NCBI GenBank assembly: GCA_017522915.1
Contig: JAFWXX010000036.1
Coordinates: 16,290 to 80,289, forward strand
Source: Bacteroidaceae bacterium
GTDB lineage: Bacteria > Bacteroidota > Bacteroidia > Bacteroidales > Bacteroidaceae
DNA: 64,000 nt
Direction of reading: 5' to 3'
Shown here: positions 17,078 to 26,113 of the stretch, piece after piece
How the letters are laid out: each line of letters begins with the position of its first letter
How positions within the stretch are numbered: the first letter of the stretch is position 1
Program-made: the position numbers and the translations under genes
The notes under the pieces: generated by a model
What the model saw: the letters and a program-made list of their open reading frames with translations, nothing else
What the model was told of the DNA's origin: nothing
Databases searched by the model: none

Positions 17078-18985
17078 ATGAAAAAAAATTTAAATGTGAT
17101 AATTGGGCTTATTATTATGTTGCCAACAGCACTGTTTGCAAGCAATGAGTTCAACATGTTCGCTCCTATGCATAAACTATCTCGCAGTATATCGCATAAT
17201 TTGGTCTTGCAAGGCAGTGATACCATAATCATTGATAACGGAAAGATTGCTATAAAAGGATTTTCAATAACGGCAGATATAATACAAAAGACAGAACGTA
17301 GTTTTGTAAGAGTTATCTTAGAAGATATAGCCGGTCAGGAATTTCTTGTTGGTGAGTGTTCTCGAATCTTTAATGATAAAGATACGGTTTCTTGGAGTAA
17401 TTATAGCGAAGAAACATGTAACTTAGATAGCATTTTCCCAAAGTTCTTGAAAATAATAGCCATAGAAGCTAGTGTCATTCTGCACAATGTGAATATATTT
17501 GAATCAACCGAATCCTCACCTCAAAAAGCATTGACTTTGAATCGTGATTCATTGCAACTTATGCAAATAGAGAAAAAAGTTGAAGCGATAAATCGCTATA
17601 ATATTAATCATAATTTATTATGGAGAGCCGGAATTACTAGTGTTGCTATGAAACCATACGCAGAAAGGAAACAACTTCTTGGTATAACAAATGACAGTTG
17701 TAATACAGCAGGCTTTGAATATTATAAGTCTGGAATTTTTGTTATGCCGGGAAGTTTTGATAATGATACACTTGAAACGAGAAGTCTCAATGATACCAAT
17801 GTCTATGTAGAAAGTTTTGATTGGCGTAACAGACATGGCAAAAACTGGATTACACCATCTAAAACACAAATAAGACTTACTTGCTGGGCTTTTGCGGCTG
17901 CTAGCGTTGTGGAAAGTTATATTAATTTGTATTTTAATAGGAACTTAAATTATGATTTATCAGAACTGGATTTTGTCATGAATGCAAGTGCAAATTCTGG
18001 ATTAGAAGGTGGATTTGTCAATGATGCATTATATTATACAAAAAATTGCGGAGTGGTTAAAGAAGATTGCTATCCATTTGTAGTATCATACGACACAATA
18101 GAAAAGTGTTTTGACCCGGAAGAGATAATCAAAATTGAGGATTATAATATAAAATATTACGTAAGTGATAATGAGATTAAACAGAAACTAATAAAACATC
18201 CAGTAAGTTTAGATCTTTTTTGGCAGGATGGTGCTGGGCATAGTGTATTATTTGTAGGATATAATAAAATTGCCGCAGGAGACAGTATAATGCTTAAATC
18301 ATATTTAGATATTAATCCTGTTTGGACTATTGTTAATGAAAATAGCGATTATGTCGATAAAACGATGTGGATTATAAAAAATTCTTATGGCAAAGACTGG
18401 GGTATTGATGGCTACGCATATATCATTACAAACAATTTGAAGAAAAATATAAGAATGTGCTCATTGAATGGTGCAATAAGCAGTCTTTTGTACAATGATA
18501 ATGATATATTATGTACTGATAACGATGGTGACGGTTATTATTATTGGGGAGTAGGAGAAAAACCTGAACACTGTCCTGCATGGGCTTTGGAAGAAGCAGA
18601 TGGAGATGATAATGATTATACAAAGGGTCCAATGAATAAGTATGGATATTGCCAGGAAAATTTACCACATAATGATACTATATTTGTTACTACTGATACT
18701 ACTTGGGATGAACGGATATATTTGTATAAAAATGTTGTAATTTGCAAGAATGCAACCCTTTTAATATCCAATATTGTCACATTCTATAAAGGAACTTCTA
18801 TAACAATTGCTGATGGTGGACAATTGATTGCTGATAATTGTAGTATTGATAATGTTATACTAAAAACAGAACCAGGTTCTAAAATTTTATTAAAAAATAA
18901 TGGAATTATAAAACATAATAAAGAAATTTGTTTTACTTTATCGAACGGTTCAGAACTGGAAATAATCAGTGGAATGATTGAATAG
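17078..18985 (+). CDS. papain-like (C1A) secreted cysteine peptidase with metal-binding and beta-rich C-terminus
   Basis: The 635-residue product has a signal peptide and a propeptide-like region of about 240 residues. The peptidase follows: Cys269 in LTCWAFAAASVVES, His388 in GAGHSVLFVGYN and Asn435 in WIIKNSYGKDWGIDGYAYI form the C1A catalytic triad. Papain's oxyanion Gln is six residues before the Cys; here the only Gln is five before (QIRLTC), so the loop is one residue short. After it come acidic motifs (DNDGDGYYYWG, DGDDND), as in calcium-binding MopE-type repeats, then about 100 beta-rich residues ending GSELEIISGMIE. That C-terminus may serve in sorting or anchoring but is not a clear type-A tail. 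The A+T content is visibly high. Confidence 0.8.
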   Translation: MKKNLNVIIGLIIMLPTALFASNEFNMFAPMHKLSRSISHNLVLQGSDTIIIDNGKIAIKGFSITADIIQKTERSFVRVILEDIAGQEFLVGECSRIFNDKDTVSWSNYSEETCNLDSIFPKFLKIIAIEASVILHNVNIFESTESSPQKALTLNRDSLQLMQIEKKVEAINRYNINHNLLWRAGITSVAMKPYAERKQLLGITNDSCNTAGFEYYKSGIFVMPGSFDNDTLETRSLNDTNVYVESFDWRNRHGKNWITPSKTQIRLTCWAFAAASVVESYINLYFNRNLNYDLSELDFVMNASANSGLEGGFVNDALYYTKNCGVVKEDCYPFVVSYDTIEKCFDPEEIIKIEDYNIKYYVSDNEIKQKLIKHPVSLDLFWQDGAGHSVLFVGYNKIAAGDSIMLKSYLDINPVWTIVNENSDYVDKTMWIIKNSYGKDWGIDGYAYIITNNLKKNIRMCSLNGAISSLLYNDNDILCTDNDGDGYYYWGVGEKPEHCPAWALEEADGDDNDYTKGPMNKYGYCQENLPHNDTIFVTTDTTWDERIYLYKNVVICKNATLLISNIVTFYKGTSITIADGGQLIADNCSIDNVILKTEPGSKILLKNNGIIKHNKEICFTLSNGSELEIISGMIE

Positions 18986-19014
18986 TTTTGCAAAACTTGA
19001 AATAAAACAATATT

Positions 19015-19812
19015 ATGAAAAAGTTATTTGCTTTATTGTTTTTACTCGCATTTTTCACAAATGTGATGTCTCAACACCATCCTGTTTTTGAAGAAGGAAA
19101 ATGCTGGAGTGTAGATATGACTAAATGGGGCGAGGAAGTGCTATATACAAGTACATTTGTTGTTCGTGGTGATTCAGTTGTGAACGGTAAAAGATACAAG
19201 AAAGTTTATGTTACCCATAAAGATGATTTAAAGGATTTAGAGCTCTACTATTTGGGACGCGATGAGAAAGGTGTTGCATACATACTTGAAGATGAAATTG
19301 AATATTGCTTTTTTGATTTCAACCTTCGGGCAGGTGACGAATTTGTATATGAATTGGGAACACGTAGCTCTGCAGCAGATGACTGCAAATGGATTGTGAC
19401 TGATGTCTCTTCGATAGAAACCGCCGATGGATTGATTCGGAAATGCTTTGATGTTGAAGTGTATGAGTACTGGTCAGATGCAGAAGAACCAGGATGGTAC
19501 AAAGCACCATATCCTTTTACATATATCGAGGGGATTGGAGAGGCTGACAACGGGCTTTTTGTTGATTATTGCATAAGCTGCACGGGCGGTGGCATTCGCA
19601 AGTTACGTTGTCTGCACAACGTCTACGGCAATCACATCTACGGCACTGGCGAAAATTGCAATAAACTGTCGGTTGATGCAACCAAAGGAGAGCAAGAAAA
19701 CGAAGGAGCCTTGTACGACCTTAAAGGAAATAAGTTGAATATTAAACCGCAAAACGGAGTATATATACAGGCTGGTAAAAAGTATCTGAAAAAAAGAGGC
19801 AGTTCATTCTAA
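19015..19812 (+). CDS. secreted protein with short C-terminal sorting-like tail
   Basis: The 265-residue product has a signal peptide (FLLAFFTNVMSQ) and a single domain of alternating strands (TSTFVVRGDSVVNGKRYKKVYV, LRAGDEFVYEL). I do not recognise a family with a known function. The last residues, LYDLKGNKLNIKPQNGVYI then AGKKYLKK, match the end of the LRR protein at 60496-61830 (VYDLSGRKVTDPTNGIYI then GKKVLLK). Such tails are widespread on secreted Bacteroidales proteins and resemble a shortened T9SS sorting domain. It is the last gene of the operon that starts at 15.3 kb, 29 bases after the protease stop, and is followed by a terminator. Confidence 0.7.
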   Translation: MKKLFALLFLLAFFTNVMSQHHPVFEEGKCWSVDMTKWGEEVLYTSTFVVRGDSVVNGKRYKKVYVTHKDDLKDLELYYLGRDEKGVAYILEDEIEYCFFDFNLRAGDEFVYELGTRSSAADDCKWIVTDVSSIETADGLIRKCFDVEVYEYWSDAEEPGWYKAPYPFTYIEGIGEADNGLFVDYCISCTGGGIRKLRCLHNVYGNHIYGTGENCNKLSVDATKGEQENEGALYDLKGNKLNIKPQNGVYIQAGKKYLKKRGSSF

Positions 19813-19858
19813 TGAAATAAGTGTCGATATCCAACTTGGGAATCACTTGAATATTTGC

Positions 19859-19894
19859 ACTTAACCCCGAAGTCCACCGACCTCGGGGTTAAGT
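19859..19894. terminator. terminator between the secreted-protein operon and the 52-residue ORF
   Basis: A 12-bp perfect stem (ACTTAACCCCGA / TCGGGGTTAAGT) with a 12-base loop sits between two convergent genes. The T run on the plus side is weak (TGATTTT), so efficiency is uncertain. Confidence 0.7.
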
Positions 19895-19930
19895 TGATTT
19901 TAGGGCCTCTTGTATGTCCAGATTCTTTGT

Positions 19931-20089
19931 CTACCTTTTCTTCTTGTTCTCCAGGTAAATACGGACAAAGAGAAGTATCAGAGACACAAGTATGACAAGA
20001 GCCGCAACATAGGTTTTGTCATCACCTTCAAATTCTTCAAGCAGTCGGCGACCGACAGTGCAATGTATACGGATGATATTTGTTATCAT
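19931..20089 (-). CDS. small single-pass membrane protein (52 residues)
   Basis: The minus-strand frame runs from an ATG at 20087-20089 to a TAG at 19931. The product starts MITNIIRIHCTVGRRLLEEF, has one hydrophobic segment (YVAALVILVSLILLFVRIYL) and ends in a basic tail ENKKKR, the normal order for a membrane anchor with a cytoplasmic C-terminus. It is too short for most ORF calling. Support comes from the protein-like composition, the convergent terminator at 19859-19894, and its place in a 449-bp gap that otherwise holds only the hflX promoter. No function can be given; the conserved opposite-strand neighbour would be hflX. Confidence 0.55.
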   Translation of the reverse strand: MITNIIRIHCTVGRRLLEEFEGDDKTYVAALVILVSLILLFVRIYLENKKKR

Positions 20090-20202
20090 AGTAGTCCAAT
20101 CGGGTTAATACAATGCAATGATAACTATTTTCTGCGAAATATTACTATCATTCACCTTTGATGTAGCTAAATCCTGCACTTGCAGTAAAAAAACAGAGCA
20201 GT

Positions 20203-20234
20203 TTTGTTTTTTCGCACGTTTATAATTATCTTCG
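20203..20234 (+). promoter_or_regulatory. promoter of hflX
   Basis: TTTG (20203-20206), 20 bp, TATCTTCG (20227-20234), ending 27 bases before the hflX start. Confidence 0.7.
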
Positions 20235-20261
20235 CGTAAATTTGGATAGGACTATATTTGG

Positions 20262-21524
20262 ATGAAAGAATTTGTTATATCGACAACTAAGAAAGAGACC
20301 GCTATACTGGTGGGTCTCATAACCTCTACTCAGAACGAGCGCAAGACAAACGAATATCTCGATGAGCTTGAATTCCTTGCACAGACTGCAGGTGCAGAGG
20401 TGGTGAAACGCTTTACACAGCGCATAGATCACCCTCACCCCGTAACATACGTGGGCACCGGAAAACTTACAGAAATAGCCGGATACATAGAAATGCTTAA
20501 AGACAGCGACGACGAGATAGGAATGGTAATCTTCGACGACGAACTGTCGGCCAAGCAACTGCGTAATATCGAAAAGGAGCTGAAAATAAAGATTCTCGAC
20601 CGTACATCGCTCATTCTTGATATCTTTGCCATGCGCGCACAGACTGCGCATGCCAAGGTACAAGTAGAGCTCGCGCAATACAAATACATGCTCCCCCGTT
20701 TGCAACGTCTATGGACTCACCTTGAACGACAAGGCGGAGGTTCGGGCAGCGGCAGCGGAAAAGGAGGAAGCGTGGGATTGCGCGGACCTGGTGAGACCCA
20801 GCTGGAGATGGACCGCCGTATTATCCTCGGACGCATGTCTCTTCTAAAGGAACAGCTTTCGCAGATTGACCGTCAGAAGAGCATACAGCGCAAGAACCGC
20901 GGACGACTGATAAGAGTTGCACTGGTAGGTTACACCAATGTGGGAAAATCGACACTCATGAACCTGCTTGCAAAAAGCGAGGTATTTGCCGAAAACAAGC
21001 TGTTTGCCACACTGGACACCACAGTACGCAAGGTGATAATTGAAAACCTGCCGTTCCTGCTTTCGGACACGGTAGGTTTCATACGCAAACTTCCTACAGA
21101 CCTTGTGGAGTCGTTCAAATCGACACTCGACGAGGTACGTGAAGCCGATCTGCTGCTGCATGTTGTCGATGTATCACACCCCGAATTCGAAGAGCAGATA
21201 GCAGTTGTAGAGAAGACACTTGCCGACCTTAACTGCGGCGACAAACCTATAATGGTGATATTCAACAAGATTGACGCATTCACATACGTTCAGAAGGAGG
21301 AAGATGACCTCACGCCTAAGACACGCGAGAACATCACCCTTGACGAGCTCAAAGAGACATGGATGAACAAGCTTGCCGAAAACTGCCTGTTCATATCGGC
21401 ACGCGAGAAACAGAACATAGACAACCTGAAGGATATAATATACAAGAGGGTATGCGAACTGCATGTGCAGAAATACCCGTATAACGACTTCCTCTACCAG
21501 ACATACGAGGAAACAGAAGAGTAA
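20262..21524 (+). CDS. hflX: GTPase HflX
   Basis: The 420-residue protein has the N-terminal HflX domain (GKLTEIAGYIEMLKDSDDEIGMVIFDDELSAKQLRNIEK) and its glycine-rich linker (GGGSGSGSGKGGSVGLRGPGETQLEMDRR), then the G domain with GYTNVGKST, the G3 box DTVGFIRKLP, and NKID. HflX binds the ribosome near the E site and splits stalled or heat-damaged 70S ribosomes. It is monocistronic or co-transcribed with the fumarase gene 46 bases downstream. Confidence 0.96.
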   Translation: MKEFVISTTKKETAILVGLITSTQNERKTNEYLDELEFLAQTAGAEVVKRFTQRIDHPHPVTYVGTGKLTEIAGYIEMLKDSDDEIGMVIFDDELSAKQLRNIEKELKIKILDRTSLILDIFAMRAQTAHAKVQVELAQYKYMLPRLQRLWTHLERQGGGSGSGSGKGGSVGLRGPGETQLEMDRRIILGRMSLLKEQLSQIDRQKSIQRKNRGRLIRVALVGYTNVGKSTLMNLLAKSEVFAENKLFATLDTTVRKVIIENLPFLLSDTVGFIRKLPTDLVESFKSTLDEVREADLLLHVVDVSHPEFEEQIAVVEKTLADLNCGDKPIMVIFNKIDAFTYVQKEEDDLTPKTRENITLDELKETWMNKLAENCLFISAREKQNIDNLKDIIYKRVCELHVQKYPYNDFLYQTYEETEE

Positions 21525-21570
21525 AGGACAATACACTAATCATAAAACAAATTAAAACAGCTTCTTAATT

Positions 21571-23217
21571 ATGGCAGCAATTCCCGAATTCAAGTATGCC
21601 CACATGTTCCAGCATGGAAAGGATACTACAGAGTACTATCTCCTCACAAAGGAGGGGGTTTCAGTTGGCGAGTTCGAGGGCAAACCGATGCTTAAGGTTA
21701 CCCCGGAAGCCTTGACACTTCTTTCACGCACAGCGTTCCGCGATGTATCGTTCATGCTGCGCCGTGCCCACAATGAACAGGTCGCAAAGATACTGACCGA
21801 CCCCGAAGCAAGCGACAATGACAAGTATGTAGCCCTGACATTCCTCCGCAATGCAGAGGTTGCATGCAAAGGACAGCTTCCTCTATGCCAGGATACCGGT
21901 ACAGCAATCATACATGGCGAAAAGGGACAGCAGGTGTGGACAGGCTTCTGCGACGAAGAGGCCCTCTCACGCGGAGTTTTTGACACATACACACAGGAGA
22001 ACCTGCGCTACAGCCAGAACGCTCCTTTGAACATGTACGACGAGGTGAACACAAAATGCAACCTTCCTGCACAGATTGACATAGAGGCAACAGAAGGCAT
22101 GGAGTACAAGTTCCTCATGGTGACTAAGGGCGGCGGCTCGGCAAACAAGACATATCTCTACCAGGAGACAAAGGCACTGCTTAACCCGGCGACACTCGTT
22201 CCGTTCCTCGTTGAGAAGATGAAGAGCCTGGGAACAGCGGCTTGTCCTCCATATCATATTGCATTCGTGATAGGCGGTACATCGGCCGAGAAAAACCTCC
22301 TTACAGTAAAGCTCGCTTCGACACACTACTACGACGACCTGCCTACAACAGGCGACGAGACAGGACGCGCATTCCGCGACATTGAGTTGGAGAAGCAGCT
22401 GCTTGACGAGGCTCACCGCATTGGTTTGGGTGCACAGTTCGGAGGAAAATATCTTGCACACGACATCCGTGTTGTACGCTTGCCACGCCACGGCGCAAGC
22501 TGCCCGGTAGGTATGGGTGTAAGCTGCTCTGCAGACCGTAACATCAAGGCAAAGATAAACAAAGACGGTATATGGATTGAGAAGCTCGATGACCAGCCGG
22601 CAACACTCATTCCAGAGGAATTGCGCAATGCAGGCGAAGGCGAGATTGTACGCGTTGACCTCAACCGCCCGATGAAGGAGGTTTGTGCACAGTTGTCTCA
22701 GTATCCTATAGCTACACGTCTCTCATTGAACGGTACAATCATTGTAGGCCGTGACATTGCACACGCAAAGCTGAAAGAGCGCATTGACCGCGGTGAGGGC
22801 CTTCCGCAGTACATCAAGGACCACCCTATCTATTATGCAGGCCCTGCAAAGACTCCTGCCGGCATGCCTTGCGGCTCAATGGGCCCCACAACAGCCGGAC
22901 GCATGGACTCATACGTTGACCTGTTCCAGGAGAACGGCGGTTCAATGATTATGCTTGCAAAGGGCAACCGTAGCCAGCAGGTAACTGATGCCTGCCAGAA
23001 GCATGGCGGATTCTACCTCGGCTCAATAGGCGGCCCTGCGGCTATTCTTGCTCAGAACAACATCAAGAGCATTGAGTGCGTAGAATACCCCGAACTGGGC
23101 ATGGAGGCAATATGGAAGATTGAAGTCGAGGACTTCCCTGCATTCATCCTCGTTGATGACAAGGGCAATGACTTTTTCAAGCAGATTAAGCCACGTTGCC
23201 CAGGCAGCTGCAAATAA
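21571..23217 (+). CDS. class I fumarate hydratase (iron-sulphur)
   Basis: The 548-residue product matches the FumA/FumB type: [16 protein letters not shown] near residue 105, the [10 protein letters not shown] loop, [16 protein letters not shown], the [17 protein letters not shown] segment, and a C-terminal beta domain ending [20 protein letters not shown]. Conserved cysteines (about 105, 223 and 312) are in place for the oxygen-sensitive [4Fe-4S] cluster. The enzyme interconverts fumarate and malate; in these anaerobes it runs toward fumarate in the reductive branch that feeds fumarate reductase. A strong terminator follows. Confidence 0.95.
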   Translation: MAAIPEFKYAHMFQHGKDTTEYYLLTKEGVSVGEFEGKPMLKVTPEALTLLSRTAFRDVSFMLRRAHNEQVAKILTDPEASDNDKYVALTFLRNAEVACKGQLPLCQDTGTAIIHGEKGQQVWTGFCDEEALSRGVFDTYTQENLRYSQNAPLNMYDEVNTKCNLPAQIDIEATEGMEYKFLMVTKGGGSANKTYLYQETKALLNPATLVPFLVEKMKSLGTAACPPYHIAFVIGGTSAEKNLLTVKLASTHYYDDLPTTGDETGRAFRDIELEKQLLDEAHRIGLGAQFGGKYLAHDIRVVRLPRHGASCPVGMGVSCSADRNIKAKINKDGIWIEKLDDQPATLIPEELRNAGEGEIVRVDLNRPMKEVCAQLSQYPIATRLSLNGTIIVGRDIAHAKLKERIDRGEGLPQYIKDHPIYYAGPAKTPAGMPCGSMGPTTAGRMDSYVDLFQENGGSMIMLAKGNRSQQVTDACQKHGGFYLGSIGGPAAILAQNNIKSIECVEYPELGMEAIWKIEVEDFPAFILVDDKGNDFFKQIKPRCPGSCK

Positions 23218-23252
23218 AGCAAGATACAGTCTGCAATAGCAGCAAAATAACA

Positions 23253-23286
23253 GACAGCACCCCAAAGCCAGTTTTGGGGTGCTGTC
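23253..23286. terminator. bidirectional terminator after the fumarase gene
   Basis: A perfect 14-bp stem (23253-23266 with 23273-23286) around GCCAGT lies between the convergent fumarase and thioesterase genes. Confidence 0.88.
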
Positions 23287-23337
23287 GTATTTTAAATCAA
23301 TATTTAACGCAAATCATTCCTGACTTCTGCAACAGAC

Positions 23338-24084
23338 TTACTCTATCGGCATGAATTTGAGCTCACACCTTGATGCCGCGACACCGTTCTCCTTTGTCAC
23401 TTGTACAAGATAATGGTTTTCGGCAAGTTCCTTGATACCGAACGAGAGTTCTTCATCAGCATCACCCTCATGCATATAGGCAACTGTAAAATCGCAAAGG
23501 TTATGGCTGTTCATATACTCCATAGGCAGTGAATCGAGTATATGGTCGAGATACCGTATGCTGTTCATATGACCGTTTATGTCAACATCGCTGTACCTCG
23601 GACGGAGCCTGAAAGAGACATCCTCAACCGGGACACGGCTCAAAGAGGGCACACGGCGGATAGCAAGAGGCTCGTCAGGCTCCATACACTCGTTAAGGCG
23701 AACGCCTAAATCGCCATTGAGGTCAACGGAACTCCTGGTCTTCAGGTCAAGCAGAGCAAATGTCGCTATCATCGAAGCTATTTCGGCTCCGTTCTCGTCA
23801 ACGACGCGTATGCAACGGTCGGTAAAGCCATGATAGAGGTTACGTACCCATGTCTCGACATAGAATCTTTCACGCCACATAGGCACTCTTTCTATATGCA
23901 GAGCCATACGCGCGAGTACCCAACCTAAGGAGTCGGTAGCACCGAAACCACGTGTCTCGGCATGACGTCCTGCGCAGCTCAGCATATAATTGCACAATGT
24001 CGTGGGACGGACACGCCCCATCTTGTCAACAAGGAAAGTTTCCGCCATAAAAGGGAAACGGTCAATTCTTCTATTTTTTTCCAT
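23338..24084 (-). CDS. acyl-ACP thioesterase
   Basis: The 248-residue product is a double hot-dog thioesterase of the plant FatA/bacterial type. The N-terminal half has GRVRPTTLCNYMLSCAGRHAE; the C-terminal half has the active-site segment PRYSDVDINGHMNSIRYLDHILD with the Asp, Asn and His of the family. It releases free fatty acids from acyl-ACP in the cytoplasm and so controls chain length. The start MEKNRRIDRFPF at 24084 was chosen over 24108 because it has the family's N-terminus. It stands alone between a terminator and the ABC-F gene. Confidence 0.9.
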   Translation of the reverse strand: MEKNRRIDRFPFMAETFLVDKMGRVRPTTLCNYMLSCAGRHAETRGFGATDSLGWVLARMALHIERVPMWRERFYVETWVRNLYHGFTDRCIRVVDENGAEIASMIATFALLDLKTRSSVDLNGDLGVRLNECMEPDEPLAIRRVPSLSRVPVEDVSFRLRPRYSDVDINGHMNSIRYLDHILDSLPMEYMNSHNLCDFTVAYMHEGDADEELSFGIKELAENHYLVQVTKENGVAASRCELKFMPIE

Positions 24085-24133
24085 TTTATAACAAACTGTA
24101 CCCCGCACAGGATTCTACCCTATTGCAGGTTTG

Positions 24134-24163
24134 CAAATTTAAGAAATAAGAGACCTGTACAAA
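24134..24163 (-). promoter_or_regulatory. candidate promoter of the thioesterase gene
   Basis: Minus strand TTTG (24160-24163), 18 bp, TAAATTTG (24134-24141). The -7 is perfect; the spacer is one base shorter than usual. Confidence 0.5.
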
Positions 24164-24217
24164 AACATCATTCAGCCATTTGTCAAACATCCCTGATTTT
24201 GGAATGTTTTCTATCGG

Positions 24218-26092
24218 TTATGCAAATTCGCTCAGTTCGAGCCATCGCATGCTTTTCTCATCGATGAGCTCTATAAGCTGCTGTATGCGCATGGATTTCT
24301 GCAGAAGCATGTTGTTATCGAGCGTCCCGCTGGACATTTCCTGTTCTATCGATGACTTTTCTGCCTCAAGCTCCATTATTTCAGATTCAAGGGTTTCGTA
24401 CTCTTTCCTCTCCTTGAAAGTGAGCTTACGCCTTGAATCGGCTGCACGGTAGCTCTGCTTTGGCTGTTGGGCCCTTGATGCCTTTTCGGCCTGTTCCTTT
24501 GCTGCGGCAGCCTTCTCTTCCTCGCGCCAGTCGCGGTACTCGGTATAGTTGCCCGGAAAGTCCTTTATATCACCTTCCCCGTTGAACACGAATACATGAT
24601 CGACAACTTTATCCATGAAATAGCGGTCGTGGCTTACTACAATGACACACCCCTTGAAATCGCAGAGATACTCTTCAAGTATCTGAAGAGTTTCGATATC
24701 CAAATCATTCGTAGGCTCGTCAAGAACCAGGAAATTCGGATTCGCCATAAGCACAGTACATAGATATAGACGACGTTTCTCTCCACCGCTGAGCTTATAT
24801 ACATAATTATGCTGTTTTTCGGGCGAGAACAGGAAATGTTGAAGGAACTGCGACGCTGTAAGCATCCTGCCGGCAACAGGAATTACATCGGCAATGTTCT
24901 TTACAACATCTATAACCTTCATCTGCTCGTTGAAAGAGAGCCCGTCCTGGCTATAATAGCCCCATTTGACAGTTTCACCTACCTCAATGACACCACTGTC
25001 GGGAGCAACATGCCCAAGAAGCATCTTTATGAAGGTTGACTTGCCTGTACCGTTGTTGCCGACTATGCCCAATTTCTCGTAGCGCGCAAATGTGTAGTAC
25101 ATATCCATTGTGATGACTTTATCGCCAAAGGACTTGCACAGAGCCTTCATCACAAATATCTTATTGCCTATGTACCGGGACTTTATCTCAAGGGACACCT
25201 TGCTGTCGTCACGCATGGCTGCCGCCTTCTCCTCAAGCTTGTAGAAAGCGTCGATACGGTACTTTGCCTTGTGGGCACGCGCCTGAGGCTGACGGCGCAT
25301 CCAATCGAGTTCCTTGCGCATCAGATTACGTGCTTTGGCAGTCTCGGCCGCAAGGTTCTGCAGACGCTCCTCCCTCCGTTGCAGGAAGCAGCTGTAGTTC
25401 CCTTTATAACGATATACCTGAAAATCGTCAATCTCTATGATTGTATTGCATACGTTATCGAGGAAATAACGGTCGTGGGTAACCATCAGCAGACTGCTGC
25501 TCATGCGCCCCAGAAATTCCTCAAGCCACTCTACCATCTCAATGTCGAGGTGGTTTGTAGGCTCGTCAAGAATCATCAGGTCGGGCTGTTCTATAAGCAC
25601 AGCAGCCAATGCCACACGTTTCTTCTGACCACCGGAAAGCTGGCTTACCTGTTGAGAGAAGTTGTTTATCTTAAGCTTTGACAGCACTTGTTTCGCACGT
25701 GTCTCATAGTCCCATGCCTCAAGGCGGTCCATCTCCTCCATGAGGAACTGCAGCTGTTTATCATCACCGTTTGCCAAAGCCTCTTCATAACGTGCTATAA
25801 CATCCGCCTTCTCGCTATTTCTCTGCAGGCAAGCTTCCATAACCGTAAGCCCGACTGCAAAGTCTGGTTCCTGTTCAAGATAACCGACTTTAATGCCATT
25901 ACGCAGCGTTATCTTTCCGTTATCGAGAGGCTCCTCCCCTGCAATAATTCTAAGAAGCGTGCTCTTTCCCTTTCCGTTTCGCGCTATGAGACCGACACGC
26001 TGACGTTCCTCCACAACAAACGACACATCGTTGAAGAGAGACAGGTCGCCATAGCTTTTGGAAATATTCTCTACTTGAAGATCTATTGCCAT
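24218..26092 (-). CDS. ABC-F family ATPase (Uup-like)
   Basis: The 624-residue protein has two ABC domains and no membrane part: Walker A ARNGKGKST and GNNGTGKST, signatures LSGGQKKRVALA and LSGGEKRRLYL, Walker B LMILDEPTNHLD and LVLDEPTNDLD. Between them is a charged linker with RKELDWMRRQPQARAHKAKYRI, and the C-terminus is a basic coiled coil (ESEIMELEAEKSSIEQEMSS), as in Uup. ABC-F proteins act on the ribosome, in translation or in precursor excision for Uup. The gene lies 21 bases after murI, suggesting read-through from the long envelope operon. Confidence 0.9.
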   Translation of the reverse strand: MAIDLQVENISKSYGDLSLFNDVSFVVEERQRVGLIARNGKGKSTLLRIIAGEEPLDNGKITLRNGIKVGYLEQEPDFAVGLTVMEACLQRNSEKADVIARYEEALANGDDKQLQFLMEEMDRLEAWDYETRAKQVLSKLKINNFSQQVSQLSGGQKKRVALAAVLIEQPDLMILDEPTNHLDIEMVEWLEEFLGRMSSSLLMVTHDRYFLDNVCNTIIEIDDFQVYRYKGNYSCFLQRREERLQNLAAETAKARNLMRKELDWMRRQPQARAHKAKYRIDAFYKLEEKAAAMRDDSKVSLEIKSRYIGNKIFVMKALCKSFGDKVITMDMYYTFARYEKLGIVGNNGTGKSTFIKMLLGHVAPDSGVIEVGETVKWGYYSQDGLSFNEQMKVIDVVKNIADVIPVAGRMLTASQFLQHFLFSPEKQHNYVYKLSGGEKRRLYLCTVLMANPNFLVLDEPTNDLDIETLQILEEYLCDFKGCVIVVSHDRYFMDKVVDHVFVFNGEGDIKDFPGNYTEYRDWREEEKAAAAKEQAEKASRAQQPKQSYRAADSRRKLTFKERKEYETLESEIMELEAEKSSIEQEMSSGTLDNNMLLQKSMRIQQLIELIDEKSMRWLELSEFA

Positions 26093-26113
26093 ATATTATT
26101 GGAGATGACAGGG

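Noticed and set aside
20090..20202. Promoter of the 52-residue ORF
   Set aside because: A TATTTCG-like stretch is present on the minus strand, but spacing and -33 do not fit.
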